Below, piece after piece: positions 34,113-42,404 of a stretch of DNA of 64,000 bases; position 1 is the stretch's first letter; each line of letters starts with the position of its first letter. A model generated the notes under the pieces. The model saw nothing but the letters and a program-made list of their open reading frames with translations, ran no database searches and had not been told where the DNA came from. Location of the stretch: contig JAWKLK010000011.1 of assembly GCA_041392785.1 (NCBI GenBank), positions 1 to 64,000 of the forward strand, written 5' to 3'. Origin of the DNA: OLB9 sp041392785 (GTDB lineage: Bacteria > Bacteroidota > Bacteroidia > Chitinophagales > Saprospiraceae). The position numbers and the translations under genes were made by a program.

Positions 34113-35825
34113 ATGAGGCCAACGATTCAAAAAAAGATAGCACTTTTACTTTTATCAATATGCATTAGCGTACAGATCCTGTATGCACAATTATCACCAG
34201 GTAGTAAGGCAACCGACTTTACAGTAGTTGCGATGCAAGATTCATCAGTGACTAGATTGTACGACTTATTAGATGCTGGCAAATTTGTAGTTTTAGACTT
34301 CTTTGCCACATGGTGTCAGCCTTGCTGGGAATATCATAATAAACATCATCTGAATGCTTTATACCAAAGCAATGGTCCTGGTTCAGACATCGATAATACA
34401 CGTATACTTGGAATAGAACTAGATGGTACAACGGATGACAATCAGATGTATGGTATTGGACCATCTACTTTCGGTAATTGGGTAAAAGGTATTATTTATC
34501 CTATAGCGAATGTAGAATATGAATTAGCAGAAAACATTAATTATTTATACGACATTTACTATTTTCCAACAGTTTATCTAGTTTGTCCAGATCGTACCGT
34601 GCGTGAAATTGGTCAATTGGATAGTATAGCTTTGCGCCAATTATTAGTTTCTGATCCCGAATGTAGTCCAAAATTATTGAATGATGGCGCCATAAAACAT
34701 ATTGATGGAAATCTAGTGTCTTGCGATGGTTCTGTTGATTTCCAATTATCTATACAAAACAAGGGATTCGAGCCTATCACATCTTACGAAGTGGCCATTA
34801 AAAATGATCAAGATATTATTTTAAAAAAAAGCTTCACAGATTATATAATTACCTATGATACTTCCATTCAAACTGTGAGTATCTCTGGAAATATAGGTAA
34901 CGACCCAATTGATTCCATTACAGTAGCCTTAATAGTGCCAAATGACACTTTGCATACAAATGATAATCTAAAGTTTCCAGTGAAAATATTAGATGAATCG
35001 ACAGTAAAAAGTCTTCCATATTATGAAAATTTCGATGCATATACAGATTATAGCCAAACCAAGATAGTAAGTTCTGATATTAAATCTCTTACTATAATGG
35101 ACTTTATAGATGGAGTAGATGGTGAATTTAAGGTAATCGGTGCAAATGGTAAACACACAAAAGCACTCATAATAAGGCCATACTATGCCTATGAAGATAC
35201 AGAGACAACCCATGTTTTTTGTAATTTAAATTCAAATACCAGTGCACAATTTCTTCAATTTGATTTTGATTATGCCAGTAGTCAAGTATTTGGAAACGAA
35301 GATAAAATGGAAATGGTTTATTCAACAGACTGTGGTAAAACATGGGTACCAGTGTGGTCAAAACAAGGTAATGAACTCGCTACAGTAGGACAATCCTTTA
35401 GTGATTTTTACCCTAATTCTGCATCCAAATGGAAACATGTCAATGTAGACTTATCTGCAGTAAAAAATTTTAACAATCTTTGGTTGGGATGTAAGTTTTA
35501 CACCGATTACGGCAATCACGCATTTATCGATAATATCTCATTGAAAGGCACAGATGTAGTTGCTGTATCAGACGCATCAAAAGTCAATCAATTCACAATC
35601 AATACATTACCTTCAGGTGAATACACCTTGATGTGGCAATCTCCTTTTACAGGTAAATTGACAATAACTTCCATAACAGGAAGTGTAGTATTTGAACAGA
35701 ATATACAACAACAAAATCAACTGACACTCAATACCATCAACTTACCTAGTGGTTTGTACATCATCTCCACCATTAATAAGAATTCATATATCAATAATAG
35801 TAATAAAATTATTATAGGCAAGTAA
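34113..35825 (+). CDS. Exported thioredoxin-like protein with T9SS C-terminal sorting domain
   Basis: 570 residues. A signal peptide ends near LYAQ. Residues 27-170 form a redoxin/TlpA-like domain with the CxxC motif C68-QP-C71 in VVLDFFATWCQPCWEY. The middle is beta-rich with a possible adhesion or carbohydrate-binding module. The end (LPSGEYTLMWQSPFTGKLTITSITGSVV ... LPSGLYIISTI) is a T9SS sorting domain. It is paired with the Omp28-like gene 5 bp upstream; together they may handle disulfides or metals at the surface (inference). A gene-free stretch follows to 36328. Confidence 0.85.
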   Translation: MRPTIQKKIALLLLSICISVQILYAQLSPGSKATDFTVVAMQDSSVTRLYDLLDAGKFVVLDFFATWCQPCWEYHNKHHLNALYQSNGPGSDIDNTRILGIELDGTTDDNQMYGIGPSTFGNWVKGIIYPIANVEYELAENINYLYDIYYFPTVYLVCPDRTVREIGQLDSIALRQLLVSDPECSPKLLNDGAIKHIDGNLVSCDGSVDFQLSIQNKGFEPITSYEVAIKNDQDIILKKSFTDYIITYDTSIQTVSISGNIGNDPIDSITVALIVPNDTLHTNDNLKFPVKILDESTVKSLPYYENFDAYTDYSQTKIVSSDIKSLTIMDFIDGVDGEFKVIGANGKHTKALIIRPYYAYEDTETTHVFCNLNSNTSAQFLQFDFDYASSQVFGNEDKMEMVYSTDCGKTWVPVWSKQGNELATVGQSFSDFYPNSASKWKHVNVDLSAVKNFNNLWLGCKFYTDYGNHAFIDNISLKGTDVVAVSDASKVNQFTINTLPSGEYTLMWQSPFTGKLTITSITGSVVFEQNIQQQNQLTLNTINLPSGLYIISTINKNSYINNSNKIIIGK

Positions 35826-35885
35826 GGAAAACCTTAAAAAAATCCTAGGAAGCACAAGACTTGTCCCAAGCAAGTGTATTGCATT

Positions 35886-36033
35886 TAAAAATAGCTGAAT
35901 TAAAGAGCGGCTGTAAAAGGCGAGTTTTTTTTGTTTCCGTCGAGAAAATGACTTTTAAGTGTTAAGAAGACAAAACAGCGGCGGCATTTTTTGTTTACTT
36001 TTTTTTGCTGATGAAAAAAAGTGAAAGCCTTGC
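35886..36033. repeat. Dispersed repeat, copy 1
   Basis: About 145 bp, beginning GAGCGGCTGTAAAAGGCGAG and ending near GCTGATGAAAAAAAGTGAAAG. A close copy lies at 57697-57838. It contains no open frame and is rich in T and A runs. It may be a REP/MITE-like element or a shared intergenic signal. Here it lies just upstream of an IS110 element. Confidence 0.7.
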
Positions 36034-36124
36034 CGGCCTTTAGATTTGCATTTCCAATAAATTAATCATATTATGATTATTATTATGTATTATAATGGGG
36101 GTTCTAGGGGGTGTTGAAAAGTAT

Positions 36125-36328
36125 TAATTTTGTGGAAAAGTTGAAACAAAGTGTGGCAAATTATCTTGCCGGCAAGGTAAAACCTATCTCAAGTTTTAAT
36201 CCACACTTTGTTCAAAAGGTTAAAAAGACAAATAGAAAATTAGGGTAAAACCCATTAACAAGGTAATCGTCCTTCACCTTTTATCTCAACCTATTTAAAA
36301 ATTCATAATTCATAAAACCATTATCATT
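36125..36328 (+). ncRNA. Candidate IS110 bridge RNA region
   Basis: A -7 box TAATTTTG at 36125-36132 is followed by a long stem. TTGA(A)ACAAAGTGTGG at 36141-36156 pairs with CCACACTTTGTTCAA at 36201-36215, about 15 bp with one bulge. Inside its loop is the perfect palindrome CTTGCCGGCAAG at 36165-36176. A further hairpin GGG-TAAAA-CCC lies at 36243-36253. IS110-group recombinases use a structured RNA from this 5' end to pair donor and target DNA. Position and structure fit, but the guide loops are not identified. Confidence 0.5.
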
Positions 36329-37355
36329 ATGTTAAAGTTCACTGTCGGTGCTGACATTTCTAAAGACAAAATCAATTTTGCCCTTCGTTTTTTAAATGAC
36401 TACATTTTGGAGACAGAAGTAGAAAATACAACATCTGCTCTAAATAAATTTATTAAGCAAGTTCAGTCATTGGTTAAGAGTTTAGCCAATGACAAGAAGT
36501 CTGAATATCCCCTTGAGTTTATCATGGAGCACACAGGTATCTATGGTAATTTACTTATTGAATGTCTGACTGGACATAAGGTAACCATATATGTTGTTGC
36601 TGGGCTGGAAATCAAGAAAAGTACCGGGATCACCAGGGGTAAAAATGACAAGATTGATGCTCAAAGAATTGCGGACTATGGTGTCAGATTTGCTGATAAA
36701 TTAAAGCCTTATACCTTATGTGATCAGACACTCACAGAACTTAAGGGGTTGAATACCAAAAGAACACAGCTTGTAAGAATCAAAGCTCAACTTACACAAG
36801 CCAGAATTGATAATAAAAAATTTCAAGGTAAAGCACTCCAAAAAAAAATTAGAAAATATCAATAAGCCAATAGTGAATGAATTGGATGAAGCCATTGAGA
36901 AAATTGAAGCCAAAATGTTGGAGCTAATAAAAAACGATAAATCCATCAATGAAAATTATAGGATCGCACAATCTGTACCAGGCATTGGTAAAATTGTAGC
37001 AGTAGCTTTCATATGCGCAACAAATAATTTCACAAAGTTTGACTCAGCCAAGGCATTAGGCAGTTATTGCGGCGTAGTACCATTTGGTAAGGAATCAGGG
37101 AGGTACAAAGGAAAAGATAAGGTGTCTCCCATTGCAAATAAGTCATTAAAAACACTACTACATTTGGGAGCACTAGCTAGCATTAGCGGAAAAAATGCCT
37201 TTGCAGTCTATTACCAAAGAAAAATAACAGAGGATAAGAAAAATAAAATACTGGCTTTAAATAATGTAAGAAATAAAATAGTAAAAACACTCTTTGCATG
37301 TATTAAAAATAATACCAAATACAAAGCTGATTATACGTTTTCGTTTGCAGCTTAA
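36329..37355 (+). pseudogene. IS110-family transposase, frameshifted
   Basis: The first frame (178 codons) has the DEDD RuvC-like start FTVGADISKDKINFALRF, the E-H-T-G segment FIMEHTGIYG, and GKNDKIDAQRIADYG with the later acidic residues. The Transposase_20 half, with the conserved IAQSVPGIGKIVAVAFICAT, SYCGVVPFG ... SGRYKGKDK and a terminal catalytic-serine region, lies in a second frame from about 36840 to 37355. The break falls in a run of nine A residues near 36840, where a one-base error or real slippage is likely. IS110 transposases are normally one uninterrupted frame. Confidence 0.88.
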
Positions 37356-37569
37356 TCATTAGAATGTGGATAACCTATAAATGGACCATGTACAACTAAT
37401 TTTATCAACATAAAAAATATCAATTATGTATTAAAAAAATATCAATTAATGCTTGGTCAAACCATAGAAAACTTGTGGCAATAGTTTAATCAGAGTTCAA
37501 ACGACCATCACTATAATCTAGTACAATCCAATTCGCTATTTAATCCCAGTACTTGAAATGATAGACAAA

Positions 37570-37606
37570 TAAATAAAAAGGCTACACAATTGTCATTGCG
37601 CAGCCT
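37570..37606 (-). terminator. Rho-independent terminator after ribosomal protein L25
   Basis: Read on the minus strand: a 12-bp stem (AGGCTGCGCAAT with ATTGTGTAGCCT, two G-U pairs), a 4-nt loop, then TTTTTATTT. It lies 25 bp after the L25 stop codon. Confidence 0.85.
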
Positions 37607-37630
37607 CATTAACATAAATCCTTGAAAGGA

Positions 37631-38230
37631 TTATTTTTTCTTACCTTTTGCATCTTTGGCTTCAGCTGCTGCTGCTGCCTTCAATGCTCTTGGAACTTCA
37701 ATCAATGCTATCGGTGTTGCAGCATTATTTAATATTTCTATACCATCTGGGACAATGATATCTCTAACTCGCAATGCTTGACCCAATTCTAAAGAAGAGA
37801 TATCAGCTTTCAATTCATCAACCATTTTTGAAGGTGTCGTTTTGATCTTAATCTTTCTCAATTGTTGAATCAATTTACCTCCTACTTTCACACCTGGGGA
37901 TGTTCCTTTGAAACGCAATGGAACTTCCACTTTTACTGGAACTTTGTCTAGCAATCTTAAAAAGTCAATGTGTAAGACTTCATCAGTTACAGGATGAAAT
38001 TGAACTGATTTCAAAATAGCTTTGTAATGACTACCATCTACTTCCAGATCAGCCAATTTAAAATCAGGGGTATAAATAATGTGTTTCACTCCAGCAGCAG
38101 TCACTGTAAAATGAATTACATCGTCACCACCATATAAAACAGCAGGAATACCACCGTCTTTTCTTATATTCTTTGAACCTTTTTTGCCCAGTTCGGACCT
38201 TTTACTACCTTGTATTTCTACTGTAACCAT
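37631..38230 (-). CDS. rplY: 50S ribosomal protein L25 (long CTC form)
   Basis: 199 residues. The 5S-rRNA-binding domain is at the N terminus (RSELGKKGSKNIRKDGGIPAVLYGG, then HIDFLRL). It is followed by the TL5/CTC beta-barrel extension (VPVKVEVPLRFKGTSPGVKVGGKLIQQLRKIKIKT) and an Ala/Lys-rich tail. Length and layout are those of the long L25 form usual in Bacteroidota. It lies 90 bp downstream of prs on the same strand, with a separate -7 box between, so it may have its own promoter as well as readthrough. Confidence 0.95.
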   Translation of the reverse strand: MVTVEIQGSKRSELGKKGSKNIRKDGGIPAVLYGGDDVIHFTVTAAGVKHIIYTPDFKLADLEVDGSHYKAILKSVQFHPVTDEVLHIDFLRLLDKVPVKVEVPLRFKGTSPGVKVGGKLIQQLRKIKIKTTPSKMVDELKADISSLELGQALRVRDIIVPDGIEILNNAATPIALIEVPRALKAAAAAEAKDAKGKKK

Positions 38231-38263
38231 ATCTACAGAATGTAATTATTTTGAAAAGAGCCG

Positions 38264-38271
38264 CAAAGATA
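38264..38271 (-). promoter_or_regulatory. -7 box for rplY
   Basis: The minus strand reads TATCTTTG, an exact TAnnTTTG match, 33 bp upstream of the L25 ATG. Confidence 0.5.
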
Positions 38272-38320
38272 AACTTTTATCTTTACATATCTCAAAATAT
38301 TTAAACTTATTTTTTAGAAA

Positions 38321-39256
38321 TTATTTTTCTACGAATAATGCCGCTATTGAACGGAATTCATGTGTATTCCGAATAGCTCGTGCAAAGAGCCTTGCACAAG
38401 ACAAAACCCTAATTTTACTTGATTTATTATCTTTAATCGGAATACTGTCTGTGACAATAATTTCTGTTAATTGAGAATTTTCGATGATTTCGTATGCATT
38501 TCCAGACAAAACTGCATGTGTCAGCATAGCTTTCACACTTTTAGCTCCTTTCTCAATCAATGCATCTGCGGCTTTGCTCAATGTACCTGCAGTATCTACG
38601 ATATCATCTATCAAAATAACATCTTTGCCTTCTACGTCTCCTATTACAGTGATACCTGAGACTTGATTTGCAACAGTTCGTTCCTTGTCGCATATCACCA
38701 AATCCCTTCCAAAATATTTGGCATAACTTCTAGCGCGTTTTACACCTCCTACATCTGGCGATGCAAAGGTTACATTGCTTAATTCTTGTTTGGCAAGAAA
38801 AGGAATAAAAATTGCTTCACTTTTAAGATGGTCAACTGGAATATCGAAAAATCCTTGAATCTGTTCAGCATGTAGATCCATCGTCATAATTCGATTGACG
38901 CCAGATGCTTGTAACAAGCTAGCTAGAAGTTTAGCAGAAATTGGTACTCTAGCTTTATCTTTTCTGTCCTGTCTTGCATAACCAAAATAAGGAATAACTG
39001 CTGTAATATAACCAGCAGAAGCACGTTTGGCACAATCTATCATCAAAAGCAACTCCAATATATTTGACGCTGGACTGAATGTAGATGAAATCAAAAAAGA
39101 GTACGTACCTCGCACCGATTCATTCAACTCTATTTTTATTTCTCCATCACTGAATGTTTGGATAGAAATGTCACCTAAGGGTGAGCCATAGAAATCAGCC
39201 ATCTTTTCTGCCAATTTCTGAGAACCTGTTCCTGAAAACAGTTTTACATCATGCAT
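38321..39256 (-). CDS. prs: Ribose-phosphate pyrophosphokinase (PRPP synthetase)
   Basis: 311 residues, standard length. The enzyme makes PRPP from ribose 5-phosphate and ATP for purine, pyrimidine, His and Trp synthesis. Motifs include the N-terminal KLFSGTGSQKLAEKMADFYG, GDISIQTFSDGEIKIELNESVRG, the ATP/Mg region PYFGYARQDRKDKARVPISAKL, the MDLHAEQIQGFFDIPVDHL loop and the PRPP loop DVILIDDIVDTAGTL. The prs-rplY order is common in Bacteroidota. A -7 box lies just upstream. Confidence 0.98.
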   Translation of the reverse strand: MHDVKLFSGTGSQKLAEKMADFYGSPLGDISIQTFSDGEIKIELNESVRGTYSFLISSTFSPASNILELLLMIDCAKRASAGYITAVIPYFGYARQDRKDKARVPISAKLLASLLQASGVNRIMTMDLHAEQIQGFFDIPVDHLKSEAIFIPFLAKQELSNVTFASPDVGGVKRARSYAKYFGRDLVICDKERTVANQVSGITVIGDVEGKDVILIDDIVDTAGTLSKAADALIEKGAKSVKAMLTHAVLSGNAYEIIENSQLTEIIVTDSIPIKDNKSSKIRVLSCARLFARAIRNTHEFRSIAALFVEK

Positions 39257-39282
39257 GGGGTTGATCAGATTTTAATTTTGTG

Positions 39283-39290
39283 CAAAGATA
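39283..39290 (-). promoter_or_regulatory. -7 box for prs
   Basis: The minus strand reads TATCTTTG, an exact TAnnTTTG match, 26 bp upstream of the prs ATG. Confidence 0.5.
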
Positions 39291-39329
39291 CATTAAATTT
39301 AAGTTTAATAGTGCTCCATGATATAATAA

Positions 39330-39977
39330 TCAAACATTCCATTTCATAATCATTCCCTTTACTATCGCAAATTGAGCTGCCATGTAGGTTATCATAACCA
39401 TCGCATTACTTCCCCACCATTCCCCATTAAATTTGGCAATGGCTAATAAGGCATCTGAAGCAAGAAAAAACATTGCTCCAACTAGAACATACATATGCCC
39501 ATTGAGACTTTTTTCTCTTTGCAAAGATGTCCATACCATTGCACTTATTGCTACCATGTATACTATTACAGGAATCTTTAGATCACCGAGTCCATCGTAT
39601 AAATATAGAAAGACTGAAACCACCAATATTCCTAGAATGATCGTACTCAAGAATGCAGATAGAATATGTATTTTTATATCCTTAATAAACAATGTCGTGT
39701 ACAAAAGCTGCATGATGAGAAATGATCCCAAGCCAAAGATGAAAAATTGGTCATTTTCAAACAATAAAAAAATATCTCCAAACAAGGCAAAAACCAGCGC
39801 CAATAACATCAATACATCTTGCTTTTGAGACTTTAAGATATAATACCCCAACAATGACAATACTATCATAGGTTTCACCACCATTTTATAGGAAGACCAT
39901 TGATATAGAACTATTATATTTGCTAGGCAAATTACAAGATAAATAATACTAAATTTACTTATCGAATTTTGCTTCAT
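39330..39977 (-). CDS. Lysoplasmalogenase (YhhN/TMEM86 family)
   Basis: About 215 residues from ATG 39977, forming an ATGA overlap with the stop of the AhpD-like gene; a longer upstream extension of the frame is not supported. Eight or so transmembrane helices are present. Family-typical stretches are YKMVVKPMIVLSLLGYYIL, LVFALFGDIFLLFE with the conserved Gly-Asp, and FFLASDALLAIAKF. YhhN-family proteins hydrolyse the vinyl-ether bond of lysoplasmalogens; activity here is inferred from family only. Confidence 0.87.
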   Translation of the reverse strand: MKQNSISKFSIIYLVICLANIIVLYQWSSYKMVVKPMIVLSLLGYYILKSQKQDVLMLLALVFALFGDIFLLFENDQFFIFGLGSFLIMQLLYTTLFIKDIKIHILSAFLSTIILGILVVSVFLYLYDGLGDLKIPVIVYMVAISAMVWTSLQREKSLNGHMYVLVGAMFFLASDALLAIAKFNGEWWGSNAMVMITYMAAQFAIVKGMIMKWNV

Positions 39978-40327
39978 TTTGCATTGTCTTGGAGAGCATC
40001 CCAATATTCTGCCGCTCTGCGCGTATGTGGTATACAAATAGAACCTCCCACCAAATTAGCAATCGAAAATAATTCATAGATTTCTTCGGTGGTCACTCCT
40101 AAGGAATAACAAGTCCCAAGATGGTATTTTATACAATCATCACACCGCAACACCATTGATGCCACAAGCCCAAGCAATTCTTTGGTTTTTTCAGATAGTG
40201 CTCCATCCTGATATGCTTGATTGTCCAAACTAAAAAAGCGCTTTAGAACCTTATTATCTTGGTCTAAAAGCCTTTCATTCATTTTTGATCTATACTCATT
40301 GAACTCAGATACTAAACTCATTTTCAA
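39974..40327 (-). CDS. Carboxymuconolactone decarboxylase / AhpD-like protein
   Basis: 117 residues with the AhpD-like helical core. The motif LVASMVLRCDDCIKYHLGTCYSLGVTTEEIYELFSIA contains the redox pair C-x2-C and the downstream His of the CMD family. Such proteins act as small peroxidase partners or decarboxylases; the function here is unassigned. ATG 40321 (third codon) is an equally good start. Translation of the downstream lysoplasmalogenase is probably coupled through the 4-bp overlap. Confidence 0.87.
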   Translation of the reverse strand: MKMSLVSEFNEYRSKMNERLLDQDNKVLKRFFSLDNQAYQDGALSEKTKELLGLVASMVLRCDDCIKYHLGTCYSLGVTTEEIYELFSIANLVGGSICIPHTRRAAEYWDALQDNAK

Positions 40328-40367
40328 TTTTAATTTTTAAAAAATGAAATCACATATTTTCAAATAT

Positions 40368-40832
40368 CTACACTCTATCCACCGTATTAGTGGTGCGCCA
40401 AAAAGATATTATCATTCTTACGGGTATAAGCAAAAGCACAATAATGGCTCCAACACCAAAGAAGATATATTGTGACCTAATCCACTGGATTACACTAAAT
40501 TTTATATCACCATTATTTGCCTTAATCAATGCATAGGTTCCTTCTTCTTCCAAATACTGCTGAAATTCCATCATATTATCAATGGAAAGCATTAAAAGAG
40601 GAATGGGTAAAAATATCCAAAGGAATTTAAACCACTTCACCCTTGCAAAAGGGGTATGCTTCAACATGAAAATATATCGTGTCAAGGATAGAAAGATAAA
40701 TATTGCTACAAAGTTAGATATATAAAATAAGTAGCCTTCGCGCGCTACATAATAAATAGGGAATAAAATCAAAGTACTGACCAACAAGGTCACCCCTATC
40801 CACATAAATTCTAACTTGATATATTCTTTCAT
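40368..40832 (-). CDS. Uncharacterised four-helix membrane protein
   Basis: 154 residues with four predicted transmembrane helices (IGVTLLVSTLILFPIYYVA, YISNFVAIFIFLSLTRYIFML, WFKFLWIFLPIPLLMLSI, YIFFGVGAIIVLLLIPVRMII) and a short soluble loop of about 40 residues before the last. I do not recognise a family. It is the first gene of the minus-strand run that continues into the AhpD-like and lysoplasmalogenase genes after 40 bp, and has its own -7 box, so all three may form one transcript. Confidence 0.75.
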   Translation of the reverse strand: MKEYIKLEFMWIGVTLLVSTLILFPIYYVAREGYLFYISNFVAIFIFLSLTRYIFMLKHTPFARVKWFKFLWIFLPIPLLMLSIDNMMEFQQYLEEEGTYALIKANNGDIKFSVIQWIRSQYIFFGVGAIIVLLLIPVRMIISFWRTTNTVDRV

Positions 40833-40847
40833 TTTTTAAATGTGGTG

Positions 40848-40855
40848 CAAACTTA
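40848..40855 (-). promoter_or_regulatory. -7 box for the 40.8-39.3 kb minus-strand genes
   Basis: The minus strand reads TAAGTTTG, an exact TAnnTTTG match, 15 bp before the ATG of the membrane protein gene. Confidence 0.45.
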
Positions 40856-40972
40856 CTACAATTTTATTGAAACATGCGCTATCTTCTATATAATATGACC
40901 ATACCACATATAATGAGCATCCATCAATGACCATCATACTGAAATTAATACAACCATAATTATCACTTAACA

Positions 40973-41000
40973 TTGACTTAATATTAAGCATCTACTTTTG
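40973..41000 (+). promoter_or_regulatory. Promoter of the lipoprotein/TonB-receptor pair
   Basis: TACTTTTG at 40993-41000 is an exact -7 box, with TTG at 40973-40975 as a -33 candidate (17-bp gap). It lies 29 bp upstream of the lipoprotein ATG. Confidence 0.5.
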
Positions 41001-41029
41001 CGGCATAATTAACCAAATTAAAATATTTT

Positions 41030-42328
41030 ATGAGAATGTTGAACAAATTTCTTGCTCTTGCTTTCATAGCGATTTCTTTATTTGCATGTGACAAAGAAGA
41101 CGACTGTACTCTTACTTGTGGCACTGATGAAGTTCTTACTGCAGAGTGTACGTGCGTAAAACTTAACACATCCAACGTAGTTGAAGTATCCTCTAACATA
41201 ACTACAAACACTACTTGGACAAAGTCTAAAATTTATCATCTTAAAACTCGAGTCACGGTGACGAATGGCGCTACTTTGACAATTGAAGCTGGTACAGTTG
41301 TGAAAGGTGATGCTGGTTCTGGAGCAAATGCTACTGCACTCATCATCGCAAGAGGTGCAAAGATCATCGCAAATGGTACTGCTACTTCTCCAATTATATT
41401 TACTTCTGTTGCAGATAACATAGTTAGTGGCCAAATAGAAAGTCCAAATATGGAAAGTTCATTGAATGGTCTTTGGGGTGGATTGTTGGTACTTGGTAAA
41501 GCGCCAATTTCAGCAAAAGGTGCAGCAGAAGCAGTTCAGATAGAAGGTATCCCTGCTAGTGACACCAATGGTTTGTATGGCGGTACAGATCCGGCAGATA
41601 ATAGTGGTGAAATTTCTTATGTGTCTATTAGACACGGCGGTGCCAATATTGGAGATGGTAATGAGATAAATGGCCTTACATTAGGTGGTGTAGGAAGCGG
41701 AACAAAAATTGAAAATATTGAAATCATCTCAAATCAAGATGATGGATTAGAAGTGTTCGGAGGAACAGTGAACATTAAAAATGTAATAGTATGGAATGCT
41801 GGTGATGACCAAATAGATTGTGATCAAGCTTGGACAGGAACATTGGACAATTTTATAGCAATATTAGGAGCAGATTCTGATCATGGACTTGAATTAGATG
41901 GTGGCGAAGGCACATTGACAGGTCAATTCACACTAAAAAATGGTTCATTGAAAGGTAAAGGGGCAGCAAGCACAATAAATGGTGAGTATGCTGACTTAAG
42001 AGATAAAGTTGAATGCAAACTTGAAGGACTTTATTTCTTCGACTTCAGCCCATCTTCAGATTTTGAACTAGATAACGCAGGAGTGTCAGATCTATGGAAT
42101 ACTGGCAAAATTACTTTTTCAAATTTCGAATTTAATGTCAGCAACCTTACGTCAGGAAATATTACTCTTGATGCGATATTTAAGGATGATGGTGGTAGAG
42201 ATGCAGAATTCAACACAGCAGCCAATTCATTCGCTAAAATTGTAACAACAAGAACAAAAGGTGCAAACGCATCATCATTTACAGGTTGGACTGTAAGCGA
42301 TAAGAAAGGTCAACTTTCAGGATTTTAA
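41030..42328 (+). CDS. Surface lipoprotein with beta-helix-like repeats
   Basis: 432 residues. The N terminus is a lipoprotein signal (LALAFIAISLFACDKEDD), with the lipidated Cys followed by acidic residues, a Bacteroidota surface-export feature. The body is Gly/Asn/Thr-rich, with segments such as TVTNGATLTIEAGTVVKGDAGSGANATALIIARGAKIIANGTATSPIIFTS and NIEIISNQDDGLEVFGGTVNIKNVIVWNAGDDQIDCDQAW, typical of a right-handed beta-helix. Family members sit beside a TonB-dependent receptor, as here (76 bp upstream of it). Its ligand is unknown. A terminator-like hairpin separates the two. Confidence 0.82.
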   Translation: MRMLNKFLALAFIAISLFACDKEDDCTLTCGTDEVLTAECTCVKLNTSNVVEVSSNITTNTTWTKSKIYHLKTRVTVTNGATLTIEAGTVVKGDAGSGANATALIIARGAKIIANGTATSPIIFTSVADNIVSGQIESPNMESSLNGLWGGLLVLGKAPISAKGAAEAVQIEGIPASDTNGLYGGTDPADNSGEISYVSIRHGGANIGDGNEINGLTLGGVGSGTKIENIEIISNQDDGLEVFGGTVNIKNVIVWNAGDDQIDCDQAWTGTLDNFIAILGADSDHGLELDGGEGTLTGQFTLKNGSLKGKGAASTINGEYADLRDKVECKLEGLYFFDFSPSSDFELDNAGVSDLWNTGKITFSNFEFNVSNLTSGNITLDAIFKDDGGRDAEFNTAANSFAKIVTTRTKGANASSFTGWTVSDKKGQLSGF

Positions 42329-42342
42329 TTAAAATACAATTG

Positions 42343-42376
42343 AATACCTCTAATACCTAGTGTTAGAGGTATTTTT
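42343..42376 (+). terminator. Terminator or attenuator between lipoprotein and TonB receptor
   Basis: An 11-bp perfect stem AATACCTCTAA / TTAGAGGTATT with a 9-nt loop followed by TTTTT. It would reduce transcription into the TonB receptor gene, giving more lipoprotein than receptor, and supports the ATG at 42405 as the receptor start. Confidence 0.75.
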
Positions 42377-42404
42377 CTATTTTACAAATATCAATAAAAC
42401 AAAA

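Larger units (their letters stand above)
36100..37360 (+). mobile_element. IS110-family insertion sequence (approximate ends)
   Basis: An IS110-type transposase gene plus about 200 bp of structured non-coding DNA on its 5' side. IS110 elements lack clear inverted repeats and target duplications, so the ends cannot be fixed from a single copy; the bounds given are estimates. The 37361-37569 stretch downstream shows no gene. Confidence 0.7.

Noticed and set aside
36329..37355. Programmed frameshifting as the normal expression mode of the IS110 transposase
   Set aside because: IS110 transposases are normally single frames, and the break is in a homopolymer typical of base-count errors; not supported without more copies.
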